Assembly (NCBI RefSeq): GCF_011752815.1
Contig: NZ_VWWV01000001.1
Location: 744,001 to 808,000, forward strand
DNA length: 64,000 bases
DNA from: Enterobacter sp. Cy-643
Lineage (GTDB): Bacteria; Pseudomonadota; Gammaproteobacteria; Enterobacterales; Enterobacteriaceae
Direction: 5' to 3'
The position numbers were made by a program, and so were the translations under genes. Below, in pieces: positions 32,193 to 41,556 of this stretch. Below the pieces are notes generated by a model. It saw only the letters and a list, made by a program, of their open reading frames with translations. It did no database searches and was not told the DNA's origin. Numbering within the stretch: position 1 is the stretch's first letter; every line of letters starts with the position of its first letter.

Positions 32193-34781
32193 ATGAAAAC
32201 TGTGCATTTAATTCAGCACACGCACTGGGACAGAGAGTGGTATTTCACCGAGAACGACTCAAAAGCCGTGCTCTATTATTTTATGCTGGATTTAATCACC
32301 CGGCTGGAGCAGGACAAAACGCTGGGGCCGTTTATTTTAGATGGACAGACGGTGATGCTGGAGGATTTTTTACAGGTGGCGCCAGACCACCGGGCGCGCC
32401 TGCAAAAATTGATTACCGACGGGCGGGTACTGATTGGCCCGTGGTACACACAAAGCGACTTCCTGGTCGTCGGTGCGGAGTCGATAACCCGCAATTTGCT
32501 GCTTGGGCTGGCGGATTGCAACGTCTGGGGGAGCTATATGCCGGTGGGCTATGTGCCTGACTCTTTCGGGCAAAGTGCGCAGCTACCGATGTTTCTGAGC
32601 GAGTTCGCCATCGACAGCGCGGTGCTCTGGCGCGGGTGGAGCGAACATGATGCGCCGACCAGCGAATTTAACTGGCAGGCGCAGGGCGGACAGCAGGTGC
32701 TCACCGCCGTGCTTCCCTGGGGCTACGGCTGCGCGAAGTGGCTGCCCACGGTATCGCAGGCGCTGGCTGAGAAATTACCGCAGATCCTGGAAAAACAGGG
32801 GCGCTTTTCCGCCACGAATCATCTGCTGCTCCCCAACGGTAACGATCAGTCGCCGTTCGAATATGCGGTGCCTGATGCGCTGGAAAAACTGAACGCCAGC
32901 CAGAGCGAATATCATTTCAGGCGCAGCAGCTTTAGCGATTTCTTCGCCGGCCTGCGAGAGAGCGCACGCACTCTGCCTCTCTTGCGTGGCGAGCTACTCA
33001 GCCCTAAATACATGCGTATTCATCGCGGTATTTTTTCTACCCGAATGGACATCAAGCAGCTTAATGCCTCGCTGGAACAGTTTGTCAGCCAGACGCTGGA
33101 GCCCTTGCTGGCGATCAACTGGCGGCTCGGGCTGCCTTACCCGCAACAGGCGGTGGAGCACATCTGGCGGGAAGCGATGAAATCTCACGCCCACGATAGC
33201 ATTGGCGGCTGTAATTCAGACCGGGTTAACCAAATGGTGAAGGGGCGTTTGCAGTCCGGCAAAGAGAGCGCCGAACAGTTGTTTGACCTGAACATGAAAA
33301 TGCTTGTGGAAGGGATTGAGGCGAGCCAGCACGGGAAAAAAATTGTGGTCTTTAACCCGCTGCCCGCGCGGCGTGATACGCAGGTGAGCCTCACGCTTTA
33401 TACCCCGGAAGAGGACTTCCGCATCGTGGATGGCGAGGGCAATCCGTGCCGCTGGCAGCTGTTGCACGAAGAGCCGCAGGACATGTCGCTGGTGGTGCAG
33501 GAGCTCTCCAACAGCACCACAACCACCTGGTATCGTAAATGCCATATTTTGCTGGAGGCAAAGGCGCTGCCGGCCTGCGGGTATCAAACCTTTTACTTAC
33601 AGGAAGGAAACGCCGCCGGGTTCGATATCGCTGCGAGGGAGAGCGATTGCCTGGAAAACGCCTGGCTGCGGCTGGAAAACAACGCCGGAGAGCTCACGCT
33701 GACCGATAAACGCACGGGCGAAGTCTACCCGCACATTCTGCGGCTGGTCGACGGCGAAGATGCCGGAGACAACTATAACTATTCGCCCCCGGCGACTGAC
33801 TGGAAGATGAGCAGCGAAGGCTGCCTGCAGCAGGCCATGCTTACGCGCGGCGTGCTCAAAGACACCCTGCAGCTAACGCTGCACATTCCTGCCCCGGCTG
33901 ATGCCGATGCACGCCAGGCCAGGCGGACTGATGCCCGGCTGGACGCGGTGATGACAATTTCCCTGCCGCACGATAGCGCCTGGCTGGATGTTGCGGTTGA
34001 AGTTAACAACACGCTGCGCGACCACCGTTTGCAGATTGAACTGCCGACAGGCGTACGCCAGGCGACCCATTTTGCCGATCAGCCTTTTGGCCTGATCGAA
34101 CGTGAAAATGTGCCTCGCGCGCTTGAGGTCTGGCAGCAGGAAAGCTGGACGGAAGCGCCCGCCTCGCTGTGGCCAATGCAGAGCCTGGTGATGATGCATC
34201 ACGCGCAGCGCGGTCTTGGCGTGGTGACCGCCGGGCTGCGGGAGTACGAAATTCCCGTTGGGCAGCCGGATACGCTGGCGATTACCCTGTTCCGCAGCGT
34301 GGGCTGGCTGGGGAGGCCCGCGCTCGAATGGCGGCCCGGGCGGGCATCCGGCATGATTCTGCCTTCCCCCGACTCACAAATACCTGGCCGCCACGCCTTT
34401 CATTTTGCCGTTATGCCAATGGACAACGGGCAAAGTCCGGCGTTCTGGCAGGCCGTCGAGCAGTGGCGCACCCCGGCATCAGGCTACCTGGACTCTGGCT
34501 GGTCGCGGTTTCGCACCAATCCCCACGGAAAAATCTTCCCACCGCACTTCAGCGTATTGCGCTGGGAGAGCGCCCTGCATTTCAGCACCCTGAAAAAAGC
34601 ACAAAACGCAGAGGCGTTAGTGCTCAGGGGCTGGAACCCAGGCCTGACGGCACTGGACAACCTTCCCCCAACGGCAAACGGGACGTTGCAGCAGGTCACG
34701 CTGGCGGAAATACCGGCCACGCCAACGGACTCCATAGCAGCAGGCACGCCGGTTTCCTGGCTCATTCGTTCATTTGAATAA
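32193..34781 (+). CDS. GH38 alpha-mannosidase (MngB-like)
   Basis: 862 aa cytosolic glycoside hydrolase, similar in length and course to E. coli MngB (877 aa), which hydrolyses 2-O-(6-phospho-mannosyl)-glycerate. The zinc-binding motif THWDREWYF has His11 and Asp13; the nucleophile is Asp123 in GYVPDSFGQS; KSHAHDSIGGCNSD supplies further metal/active-site residues. The C-terminal beta-domains span ~380-862. The gene follows a PTS IIB-IIC pair and precedes the HPr-EIN-IIA fusion, an arrangement different from mngR-mngA-mngB, so the substrate may be another phosphorylated mannoside. Confidence 0.9.
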   Translation: MKTVHLIQHTHWDREWYFTENDSKAVLYYFMLDLITRLEQDKTLGPFILDGQTVMLEDFLQVAPDHRARLQKLITDGRVLIGPWYTQSDFLVVGAESITRNLLLGLADCNVWGSYMPVGYVPDSFGQSAQLPMFLSEFAIDSAVLWRGWSEHDAPTSEFNWQAQGGQQVLTAVLPWGYGCAKWLPTVSQALAEKLPQILEKQGRFSATNHLLLPNGNDQSPFEYAVPDALEKLNASQSEYHFRRSSFSDFFAGLRESARTLPLLRGELLSPKYMRIHRGIFSTRMDIKQLNASLEQFVSQTLEPLLAINWRLGLPYPQQAVEHIWREAMKSHAHDSIGGCNSDRVNQMVKGRLQSGKESAEQLFDLNMKMLVEGIEASQHGKKIVVFNPLPARRDTQVSLTLYTPEEDFRIVDGEGNPCRWQLLHEEPQDMSLVVQELSNSTTTTWYRKCHILLEAKALPACGYQTFYLQEGNAAGFDIAARESDCLENAWLRLENNAGELTLTDKRTGEVYPHILRLVDGEDAGDNYNYSPPATDWKMSSEGCLQQAMLTRGVLKDTLQLTLHIPAPADADARQARRTDARLDAVMTISLPHDSAWLDVAVEVNNTLRDHRLQIELPTGVRQATHFADQPFGLIERENVPRALEVWQQESWTEAPASLWPMQSLVMMHHAQRGLGVVTAGLREYEIPVGQPDTLAITLFRSVGWLGRPALEWRPGRASGMILPSPDSQIPGRHAFHFAVMPMDNGQSPAFWQAVEQWRTPASGYLDSGWSRFRTNPHGKIFPPHFSVLRWESALHFSTLKKAQNAEALVLRGWNPGLTALDNLPPTANGTLQQVTLAEIPATPTDSIAAGTPVSWLIRSFE

Positions 34782-34793
34782 GGCGCTATCCAT

Positions 34794-36332
34794 ATGCAGA
34801 CAGTGTTATTTCGTTGCCCGCTGGTGAACGGGCTGCACGCCAGGCCAGCCAGCGCCCTTGAACGGCAGGCTTCCCGCTTTATGTCCTCGGTGACGTTAGT
34901 GAACCAGACTAAATCCCGCCGGGGTGATGCCAAGAGCGTCCTGGCCCTGGTTGGCGTGGATGTGGCCGGGGGCGATGAGTGCCAGCTACTGATAGAAGGG
35001 CCGGACGAGCAGATAGCCCGGCAGGCGCTCGGCCATTTTATTGAACATGAATTCACGCAGAGTGACTCGCCGCTGGCGGCTGCCGTTGAAGAGGCGCAAC
35101 CGCTGCCGGTGTTCCTGTCCCGAAGCGCATCCCCTGTCTGGCAGGGGAAGGGCGTTAGTCCAGGGGTGGCGCTGGCACGGGCCGTTTTTGTTGAGCAGAT
35201 CGATCTCCACGCGATGGCGCTGCGGCACGATGAGGAACCTTTTCCCCTGCAGCAACAGCGGCTGAACGTCGCCCTGCAGGCTGCGCGGCAGCGTTTACGG
35301 GAAGAAATCAGCCAGCAAGCGGATGAGGTGGCGCAGATTCTGGATGCGCAACGTCAGCTGCTGGAAGATGAAACCGTTGAAGAGTGCCTGCTGGACGAGC
35401 ATGACGCCCGCAATACCCTGGCCGCGCTGGCAAAAGCGGTGGACGTACTGCGGGAGCCTTTCCGGCAAAGCGACAGTGAATACCTGCGCCAGCGGGAATT
35501 GGATATTTTTGACCTGGGGCTACGCATTGCGGCCGAACTGACCGGCGACCCGCGGCTGGGGCTGCCCCGGCTGGATAAAGACGCGCTGGTGATTGGCGAT
35601 GGCGTGCTGACGCCGGGTCAGCTGCTCATGCTGCGAGGGCCATTTCTGCGGGGAATTGTGATGCCGACAGGCGGCGAAACATCCCATACTGTCATCCTCG
35701 CCCGGGCGTTGGCGACGCCGCTATTGTGCCTGGCCTCGACCAGGCCGCTGTTTGCCGCGGGGGCGGGACAATACTTATTGGGCGCCGGGCACGGGTTTGT
35801 GCTGGCAGCGCCTGATGATGTGGCGCTGCGCTGGTATGAACTTGAGTGCAAAAAGCTTGCCGCTGAGCCAAAGGGCGAGGAAACGGATATGTTCAGCCCG
35901 GCGCTGGTGTTTCTGGATGAAAAACTTAGCGATAAGCACGAGGTGATTAAACGGCTGACGGACAATCTTGAAGTGCAGAGGCGGGCGGTCTCCGCGACGC
36001 TTGCCGAACAGGCTATCTGGCAGCGCGAAGCGGTCTTTACCACCGCGCTGGGCTTTTCCATCGCCATTCCGCACTGTAAGTCTGCCGCGATCTCCCGCAG
36101 CAGTATTTCCGTCCTGCGGCTGGCAGATCCGCTGGATTGGGGAGACGGCGCGGCGGTGCGGCTGGTGATTATGCTGACGCTCAGCGAACAGGAACAGGCT
36201 CAGCATATGCGGATATTCTCAGTTTTGGCCCGAAGGCTGATGCATGAATCCTTCCGCGAGAAGCTGCTGGCCGCGGCGACGGCGCAGGCCGTGGTGGATG
36301 TGTTCCGCGAGGAAGTCATAATCTTGTCATAA
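34794..36332 (+). CDS. PTS phosphoryl-transfer fusion HPr-EI(N-terminal domain)-EIIA, lacking the EI PEP-binding domain
   Basis: 512 aa. HPr occupies residues 1-~88 with His15 in NGLHARPAS. The enzyme I part covers ~118-345 with [13 protein letters not shown] and the swivelling phospho-His298 in [18 protein letters not shown]. It then breaks off, and a fructose-type IIA domain begins at ~365 with His427 in [10 protein letters not shown]. The ~280-residue C-terminal TIM barrel of enzyme I, which binds PEP and mediates dimerisation, is absent; comparable proteins of the FryA type are ~830 aa. It must therefore take phosphate from the general EI/HPr, or the EI part is vestigial. It starts 12 bp after the mannosidase. 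Confidence 0.88.
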   Translation: MQTVLFRCPLVNGLHARPASALERQASRFMSSVTLVNQTKSRRGDAKSVLALVGVDVAGGDECQLLIEGPDEQIARQALGHFIEHEFTQSDSPLAAAVEEAQPLPVFLSRSASPVWQGKGVSPGVALARAVFVEQIDLHAMALRHDEEPFPLQQQRLNVALQAARQRLREEISQQADEVAQILDAQRQLLEDETVEECLLDEHDARNTLAALAKAVDVLREPFRQSDSEYLRQRELDIFDLGLRIAAELTGDPRLGLPRLDKDALVIGDGVLTPGQLLMLRGPFLRGIVMPTGGETSHTVILARALATPLLCLASTRPLFAAGAGQYLLGAGHGFVLAAPDDVALRWYELECKKLAAEPKGEETDMFSPALVFLDEKLSDKHEVIKRLTDNLEVQRRAVSATLAEQAIWQREAVFTTALGFSIAIPHCKSAAISRSSISVLRLADPLDWGDGAAVRLVIMLTLSEQEQAQHMRIFSVLARRLMHESFREKLLAAATAQAVVDVFREEVIILS

Positions 36333-36381
36333 ATCTGGTTATACTCAGACTGGCGCTTTTCACGAGAAGGGGAGTACGTGT

Positions 36382-37077
36382 ATGCCGATAGCCCGCTGGC
36401 AGCAGCAGTTTGAGAACTATTTGATTGAGAACTGGGCGCAGGATGACAAAGCCCATGACGTGGCGCATTTTCGGCGCGTATGGAAAACCGCCCAGCATAT
36501 TATGGCCGGGACGGAGGCGGACAGGCTGGTGGTGCTGACCGCCTGCTATTTCCACGACGTTGTTAACCTACCCAAGAACCATCCGGAGCGCCATCTGGCC
36601 TCCACGCAGGCCGCGCAGGAGACGCTGCGTATTCTGGACACGCACTTCCCGGACTTTCCCCGCGAGCTGTATGACGATGTAGCCCATGCGGTGCGGGCCC
36701 ACAGTTTCAGCGCGGCGATTGCACCGCAGACGCTGGAAGCGAAAGTGGTGCAGGATGCGGACAGGCTGGAGTCGCTGGGGGCGATAGGCCTGGCGCGGGT
36801 GTTTTATGTCTCCGGCGCGCTGGGGCGCTCGCTGTTTGACAGCGACGATCCGCTGGCCGAGCACCGGGAACTGGACGATACCTTATATTCGGTGGACCAT
36901 TTTCAGAGAAAGCTTCTGCGTCTGCCGGAGTCAATGCAAACCGAAGCCGGGCGCGCGCTGGCGCGGCACAATGCGGATTTCCTCGTCGGCTATATGGCAA
37001 AACTGTGCGCCGAGCTGAAAGGCGACTATCTGCGGGTGGACGAGCAGGTTCTGCAGCGTTTTAAATCACAGGCTTAA
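36382..37077 (+). CDS. yedJ: HD-domain phosphohydrolase YedJ
   Basis: 231 aa, the length of E. coli YedJ. The HD superfamily metal site is assembled from [10 protein letters not shown] (first His), CYFHDVVNL (HD pair) and [15 protein letters not shown] (distal Asp). HD proteins hydrolyse phosphate esters, often nucleotides; the substrate of YedJ is unproven. It precedes dcm, as in E. coli, and is followed by a strong terminator, so it is a separate unit. Confidence 0.93.
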   Translation: MPIARWQQQFENYLIENWAQDDKAHDVAHFRRVWKTAQHIMAGTEADRLVVLTACYFHDVVNLPKNHPERHLASTQAAQETLRILDTHFPDFPRELYDDVAHAVRAHSFSAAIAPQTLEAKVVQDADRLESLGAIGLARVFYVSGALGRSLFDSDDPLAEHRELDDTLYSVDHFQRKLLRLPESMQTEAGRALARHNADFLVGYMAKLCAELKGDYLRVDEQVLQRFKSQA

Positions 37078-37085
37078 TCCCTCCG

Positions 37086-37110
37086 GCCCGCATTTCTGCG
37101 GGCTGTTTTC
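37086..37110 (+). terminator. Intrinsic terminator after yedJ
   Basis: GCCCGCA-TTTC-TGCGGGC followed by TGTTTTC, nine bases after the yedJ stop. Confidence 0.8.
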
Positions 37111-37170
37111 ATTCTTTCTGGGTCAAATCAGTGATACAGTTTCACTCCCTTTTCCCATTTTTGGTTCACG

Positions 37171-38580
37171 ATGAACGATCTTGACGCGATAGCAGAACAC
37201 CTCTCCCTTCAGGCGCAGCGCCACAAACAAACTCAGCAAGAAGAAGACAGGGCGCTGGTCAGCCGTTTACTGGAAATCTACGATCAAAAAACCGTTGCCC
37301 TGCGCCTGCGCCAGGTCGGCGGCGACTGGACGCGCGAGTCCCTGAATCGTTGGTATAACGGCAAGTCGGCTCCCCGGGGCTTAACCGAAGTGGAAGTGCA
37401 GATGCTGCAAAGTATGCTGCCGTCGCCGCCGGCGCATCACGGGCGCTATGCTTTTCGTTTTATCGACCTGTTCGCCGGGATAGGCGGGATCCGCAGCGGC
37501 TTTGAGGCCATCGGCGGCCAGTGCGTGTTTACCAGTGAATGGAACAAATACGCGGTGAGGACCTACAAAGCAAACTGGTACTGCGACCCGACGCAGCACC
37601 AGTTCAATGAAGACATCCGCGACGTGACGCTCAGCAACCGTGGCGACGTCACGGACGAGCAGGCGACGGCCCACATCCAGTCCACGTTGCCCGATCATGA
37701 TGTGCTGCTGGCCGGTTTCCCCTGTCAGCCGTTTTCGCTGGCTGGCGTGTCGAAGAAAAATGCCCTTGGGCGCGCGCACGGTTTTGCCTGTGAAACGCAG
37801 GGCACGTTGTTCTTCGATGTGGCGCGGATCATTGCCGCCAAGCGTCCCCCGGTTTTTGTGCTGGAGAACGTTAAGAACCTGAAGAGTCACGATAAAGGCA
37901 ATACGTTCCGCATTATCATGCAGACCCTGGACGAGCTGGGTTACGACGTAGCCGATGCTGCGGTTTCCGGGCGTGACGACCCTAAAATTGTCGACGGTAA
38001 GAATTTCCTGCCGCAGCACCGGGAGCGCATTGTGCTGGTCGGCACGCGCCGCGATCTGAATCTGGATTCCACGGTGACGCTGACGACGCTGAGCGAGTTC
38101 TATCCGGCTCGCCGCCCGACCTTTGGCGAGCTGCTGGACGATGAGGTTGACGCGAAATATGTGCTGACCCCAACGCTGTGGAAATACCTCTATAACTACG
38201 CGAAGAAGCATCAGGCCAAGGGCAACGGCTTTGGTTACGGCCTGGTTGACCCGAAGAACCCGGCAAGCGTAGCGAGAACGCTGTCGGCCCGTTATTTCAA
38301 AGATGGCGCGGAGATTCTGGTCGATCGCGGCTGGGATAAGGCGCTGGGCGAAGCTGATTTTAACCAGCCTGATAACCAGTTGAACAGGCCGCGTCGCCTG
38401 ACGCCGCGCGAATGCGCCAGGCTGATGGGGTTTGAGTCGCCGAACGGGAAAGCGTTCCGCATTCCGGTGTCCGACACCCAGGCCTATCGGCAGTTCGGCA
38501 ACTCCGTAGTGGTACCGGCGTTTGCCGCAGTGGCAAAGCTGCTGGAGCCGGTGATTAAACAAGCGGTGAAAAAGCGCTAA
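37171..38580 (+). CDS. dcm: DNA (cytosine-5) methyltransferase Dcm
   Basis: 469 aa, the length of E. coli Dcm (CCWGG methylation). C5-methyltransferase motifs are in order: [15 protein letters not shown] (97-110), [13 protein letters not shown] with catalytic Cys185, [27 protein letters not shown], and X near the C-terminus ([11 protein letters not shown]). The N-terminal ~90 residues match Dcm's own extension. It is followed 12 bp later by vsr, which repairs the T:G mismatches that arise from deamination of its product. Confidence 0.96.
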   Translation: MNDLDAIAEHLSLQAQRHKQTQQEEDRALVSRLLEIYDQKTVALRLRQVGGDWTRESLNRWYNGKSAPRGLTEVEVQMLQSMLPSPPAHHGRYAFRFIDLFAGIGGIRSGFEAIGGQCVFTSEWNKYAVRTYKANWYCDPTQHQFNEDIRDVTLSNRGDVTDEQATAHIQSTLPDHDVLLAGFPCQPFSLAGVSKKNALGRAHGFACETQGTLFFDVARIIAAKRPPVFVLENVKNLKSHDKGNTFRIIMQTLDELGYDVADAAVSGRDDPKIVDGKNFLPQHRERIVLVGTRRDLNLDSTVTLTTLSEFYPARRPTFGELLDDEVDAKYVLTPTLWKYLYNYAKKHQAKGNGFGYGLVDPKNPASVARTLSARYFKDGAEILVDRGWDKALGEADFNQPDNQLNRPRRLTPRECARLMGFESPNGKAFRIPVSDTQAYRQFGNSVVVPAFAAVAKLLEPVIKQAVKKR

Positions 38581-38592
38581 GCGGAGAGAGAA

Positions 38593-39093
38593 ATGGCGGA
38601 TGTGCACAGCCAAGCAATACGCAGTAAAAACATGCGGGCGATTGTCACGCGTGACACCGCCATTGAAAAACGCCTCGCCGGGCTGCTGGCAGAATGCGGG
38701 TTTAGCTTTCGCACGCAGGATGCCGCGCTGCCCGGCAAACCAGATTTTGTGGTGGATGAATACCGCAGCGTGATCTTCACCCACGGCTGTTTCTGGCATC
38801 ATCACGACTGCCATCTGTTTAAAGTCCCGGCCACCCGCACCGAGTTCTGGATGGAAAAGATAGGCCGCAACGTTGTTCGGGATAAGCGAGACACAGCGCT
38901 TTTGCTGGCGCAGGGCTGGCGAGTTTTAATTGTCTGGGAATGCGCACTGCGCGGCCGCGAGAAAATGCAGGATCGGGCGCTGTGCGAACGGTTAGAAGAG
39001 TGGATTTGCAGCGGTGGGCGTAGCGCGGAAATTAACGCGACCGGAATTCATCAGCGACACGACAGCGGCCAGCAGGGGCTGGCCGCGGACTAG
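38593..39093 (+). CDS. vsr: Very-short-patch repair endonuclease Vsr
   Basis: 166 aa (E. coli Vsr 156). It nicks 5' of the T in T:G mismatches within Dcm sites. Conserved residues are in RSKNMRAI, GKPDFVVDEYRSVIFTHGC (catalytic Asp and zinc-site region), FWHHHDC and the WRVLIVWECAL strand; the WMEKIGRN tract lies between. In E. coli vsr overlaps dcm; here there is a 12-bp gap, with GCGGAGAG as ribosome-binding site. The C-terminus has about ten extra residues. Confidence 0.95.
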   Translation: MADVHSQAIRSKNMRAIVTRDTAIEKRLAGLLAECGFSFRTQDAALPGKPDFVVDEYRSVIFTHGCFWHHHDCHLFKVPATRTEFWMEKIGRNVVRDKRDTALLLAQGWRVLIVWECALRGREKMQDRALCERLEEWICSGGRSAEINATGIHQRHDSGQQGLAAD

Positions 39094-40011
39094 CTATTTT
39101 TCTACTTCACACGCCTCAACCACCGGTTTGGCCGGAAACAGGTATTTACCCAGCGTGACCAGCACCACGGCAAAAATAATGATCCCCAGCGCCAGCCATT
39201 CAATCGCCGACAGGCTTTCCCCCGCAAAGGTGGTGCCCAGCAGCACGGCCACAACCGGGTTGACGTAGGCATAGCTGGTGGCCACCGCCGGGGAGACATT
39301 TCGAATCAGATACATATAGGCGCTGATGGAGATCATCGAGCCAAACAGCGCGAGATAGCCCAGCGCCAGCCAGCCGGAGGTGTCCGGCATCGTTGTCAGC
39401 CGTTCGCCGGTGAGCGCCGCGAGGCTGAGCGCCACAATCCCGGCTGCCAGCATTTCCACCGCGCCGGCCATCATGCCCTCGGGCAGTTCGATGCGCGATC
39501 CGTAAACCGACCCAAACGCCCAGCTCAGGGAGCCAATCAAAATTAAAACAGCGCCGAAGGGGTTACCGCTGAGATTGCCGCCGCTGTTCAGCAGCACAAT
39601 ACCCGCGAGACCAATGGCAATGCCGAGCCACTCCAGTTTGCGCGTTTTGATGCCAAACAGACGGCTGAAGCAGAGGGTGAACAGCGGTACGGTGGCGACC
39701 ATCACGGCGGCAATGCCGGAAGGGACGTGCTGGTGCTCGGCCACCGTGACGCAGCCGTTGCCCACGGCCAACAGAAGCACGCCGATCAGGGCGGCATTAA
39801 GCGTCGGGCGCAGTTTTGGCAGCTTGTGGCCACGAAGCAGCAGAATACCCATCAGCAGCGAGCCAGCAAGCATAAAGCGCGTTCCGGCGAGGATAAACGG
39901 CGGCCAGCTTTTCACCCCGATAGCCAGCGCTAAATAGGTTGAACCCCAAATAATGTACAACGCAAACAGCGCCGCAATCAGCGGCACTAATTGACCAGAA
40001 CGAGCTCGCAT
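39094..40011 (-). CDS. yedA: EamA-family transporter YedA
   Basis: 305 aa inner-membrane protein with ten predicted membrane segments in two EamA repeats. The first contains ALFALYIIWGSTYLALAIGV, the second GSLSWAFGSVYGSRIELPEG and FGSMISISAYMYLIR with the AVATSYAYVNPVVAVLLG signature. DMT-superfamily carriers of this kind export amino acids or metabolites; the YedA substrate is unknown. It converges on vsr and diverges from yedI, as in E. coli. Confidence 0.93.
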   Translation of the reverse strand: MRARSGQLVPLIAALFALYIIWGSTYLALAIGVKSWPPFILAGTRFMLAGSLLMGILLLRGHKLPKLRPTLNAALIGVLLLAVGNGCVTVAEHQHVPSGIAAVMVATVPLFTLCFSRLFGIKTRKLEWLGIAIGLAGIVLLNSGGNLSGNPFGAVLILIGSLSWAFGSVYGSRIELPEGMMAGAVEMLAAGIVALSLAALTGERLTTMPDTSGWLALGYLALFGSMISISAYMYLIRNVSPAVATSYAYVNPVVAVLLGTTFAGESLSAIEWLALGIIIFAVVLVTLGKYLFPAKPVVEACEVEK

Positions 40012-40183
40012 AATCCCTCACCAGACACCAATTTCAGGCCGACAGTTAACGCCAAAAGTGGACGGATAGCGAGCATTTTACTTGTTGATGTAATGTTAAT
40101 TTTAATTGACAAGGGCGGCGATTTTTCGCGGCGCGCATTTTGCTTCATACTCTTGGGTATCGACATTAATAAGGACAGATATT

Positions 40184-41104
40184 TTGGCTGGAAGTAGCTT
40201 ACTCACATTGCTCGACGACATTGCCACGCTGCTGGATGACATTTCCGTTATGGGCAAACTCGCGGCAAAAAAAACGGCAGGGGTCCTGGGCGATGACCTC
40301 TCACTGAATGCTCAGCAGGTTTCTGGCCTGCGTGCGAATCGGGAACTGCCCGTCGTCTGGAGCGTGGCAAAGGGATCGTTTCTCAATAAGCTTATCCTGG
40401 TGCCGTTGGCGCTGATTATCAGCGCCTTTGCGCCCTGGGCAATCACGCCGCTGTTGATGGTGGGCGGGGCGTTTCTCTGTTTTGAAGGCGTGGAAAAAGT
40501 GCTGCACAGCCTGCAGGCGAGAAAGCACAAAGAAAGCCCGGAGGAAAAACAGGCGAGGCTGGAGGCCGTTGCCGCCCAGGACCCGATGGCTTTTGAAAAA
40601 GATAAGGTAAAAGGGGCGGTGCGCACGGACTTTATTCTTTCGGCGGAAATCGTCGCCATTACGCTCGGCATCGTGGCGGAGGCGCCACTGTTAAATCAGG
40701 TGCTAATCCTCGCCGGGATAGCCATTCTGGTGACCATCGGCGTGTATGGCCTGGTCGGGATGATCGTAAAAATTGACGATTTAGGATACTGGCTGGCGGA
40801 TAAACGCGCGGCGCTGGCTCAGGCGGTGGGGAAAGGATTGCTTATTCTCGCGCCGTGGCTGATGAAAGCGCTCACGGTAGTCGGGACGCTGGCGATGTTC
40901 CTTGTGGGCGGCGGTATCCTGGTGCATGGCGTGCCGGTGCTTCACCACGGGATTGAGCAATGGATGGGGCAGTTTGGCGGCGTGGTGGAGCTTGTCGGTC
41001 CGACGCTTGCCAATTTGGTGCTCGGCTTTATTACGGGCGGCGTTGTGCTGCTTGCGGTCAATGGCATAAATCACCTCCGGAGCAGCGCTTCGCATTCAGG
41101 TTAG
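40184..41104 (+). CDS. yedI: DUF808 inner-membrane protein YedI
   Basis: 306 aa from a TTG at 40184, preceded by AAGGA at eight bases; this start reproduces the N-terminus of E. coli YedI ([20 protein letters not shown]), whereas the longer upstream ATG adds an unrelated tail. The DUF808 core is present ([39 protein letters not shown]) with five to six membrane segments. The function is unknown. It is divergent from yedA. Confidence 0.93.
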   Translation: MAGSSLLTLLDDIATLLDDISVMGKLAAKKTAGVLGDDLSLNAQQVSGLRANRELPVVWSVAKGSFLNKLILVPLALIISAFAPWAITPLLMVGGAFLCFEGVEKVLHSLQARKHKESPEEKQARLEAVAAQDPMAFEKDKVKGAVRTDFILSAEIVAITLGIVAEAPLLNQVLILAGIAILVTIGVYGLVGMIVKIDDLGYWLADKRAALAQAVGKGLLILAPWLMKALTVVGTLAMFLVGGGILVHGVPVLHHGIEQWMGQFGGVVELVGPTLANLVLGFITGGVVLLAVNGINHLRSSASHSG

Positions 41105-41190
41105 AAAGAAAATTGTGCTTTTAGCCAGGAAAAAACGCTGACCATTGGCTATACCTTTAGAGGTTTTCACCCCTAATGCCGGAGGCGGCT

Positions 41191-41370
41191 ATGGTTTATG
41201 TGGTCAGCGATAAAGTCCGGCGTAAAAACGGTGGTCCGAGCATGATTGTGACGGGTTATGCTAGTGGCATGGTGGAGTGCCGTTGGTACGACGGATACGG
41301 CGTAAAGCGTGAGGCGTTTCGTGAGGATGACCTTGCGCCAGCCGAAACCAGAGAACATCAGCAGGCGTGA
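41191..41370 (+). CDS. yodC: YodC, DUF2158 small protein
   Basis: 59 aa, matching E. coli YodC (60 aa). The family stretch GGPSMIVTGYASGMVECRWY followed by GYGVKREAF is diagnostic. The start at 41191 follows GGAGGC; an upstream ATG at 41176 would add five residues. A strong terminator follows. The function is unknown. Confidence 0.92.
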   Translation: MVYVVSDKVRRKNGGPSMIVTGYASGMVECRWYDGYGVKREAFREDDLAPAETREHQQA

Positions 41371-41388
41371 TGTTTCTGGTTCTAACGG

Positions 41389-41413
41389 AACCCGGCTATG
41401 CCGGGTTTTTTTA
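41389..41413 (+). terminator. Intrinsic terminator after yodC
   Basis: AACCCGGC-TAT-GCCGGGTT with a run of T residues, 18 bp after the yodC stop. Confidence 0.88.
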
Positions 41414-41556
41414 TCATACGATAAGGCGCTGTTCTGCAGGCCAGCTTCGACAAAGCGCTGTTGCGGTGGCAAAATCCGTAAAGACTTCATTCTTCCAGGG
41501 TTTTTCGGAAGGAACTGACAACCGCGGCCCGGGTCGCCCGCCAGGGAGAATCCCCC

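Noticed and set aside
37381..38814. Long minus-strand open frame of 477 codons across dcm and vsr
   Set aside because: It is antisense to two firmly identified genes, has no recognisable family, and results from the GC-rich codon structure of dcm.
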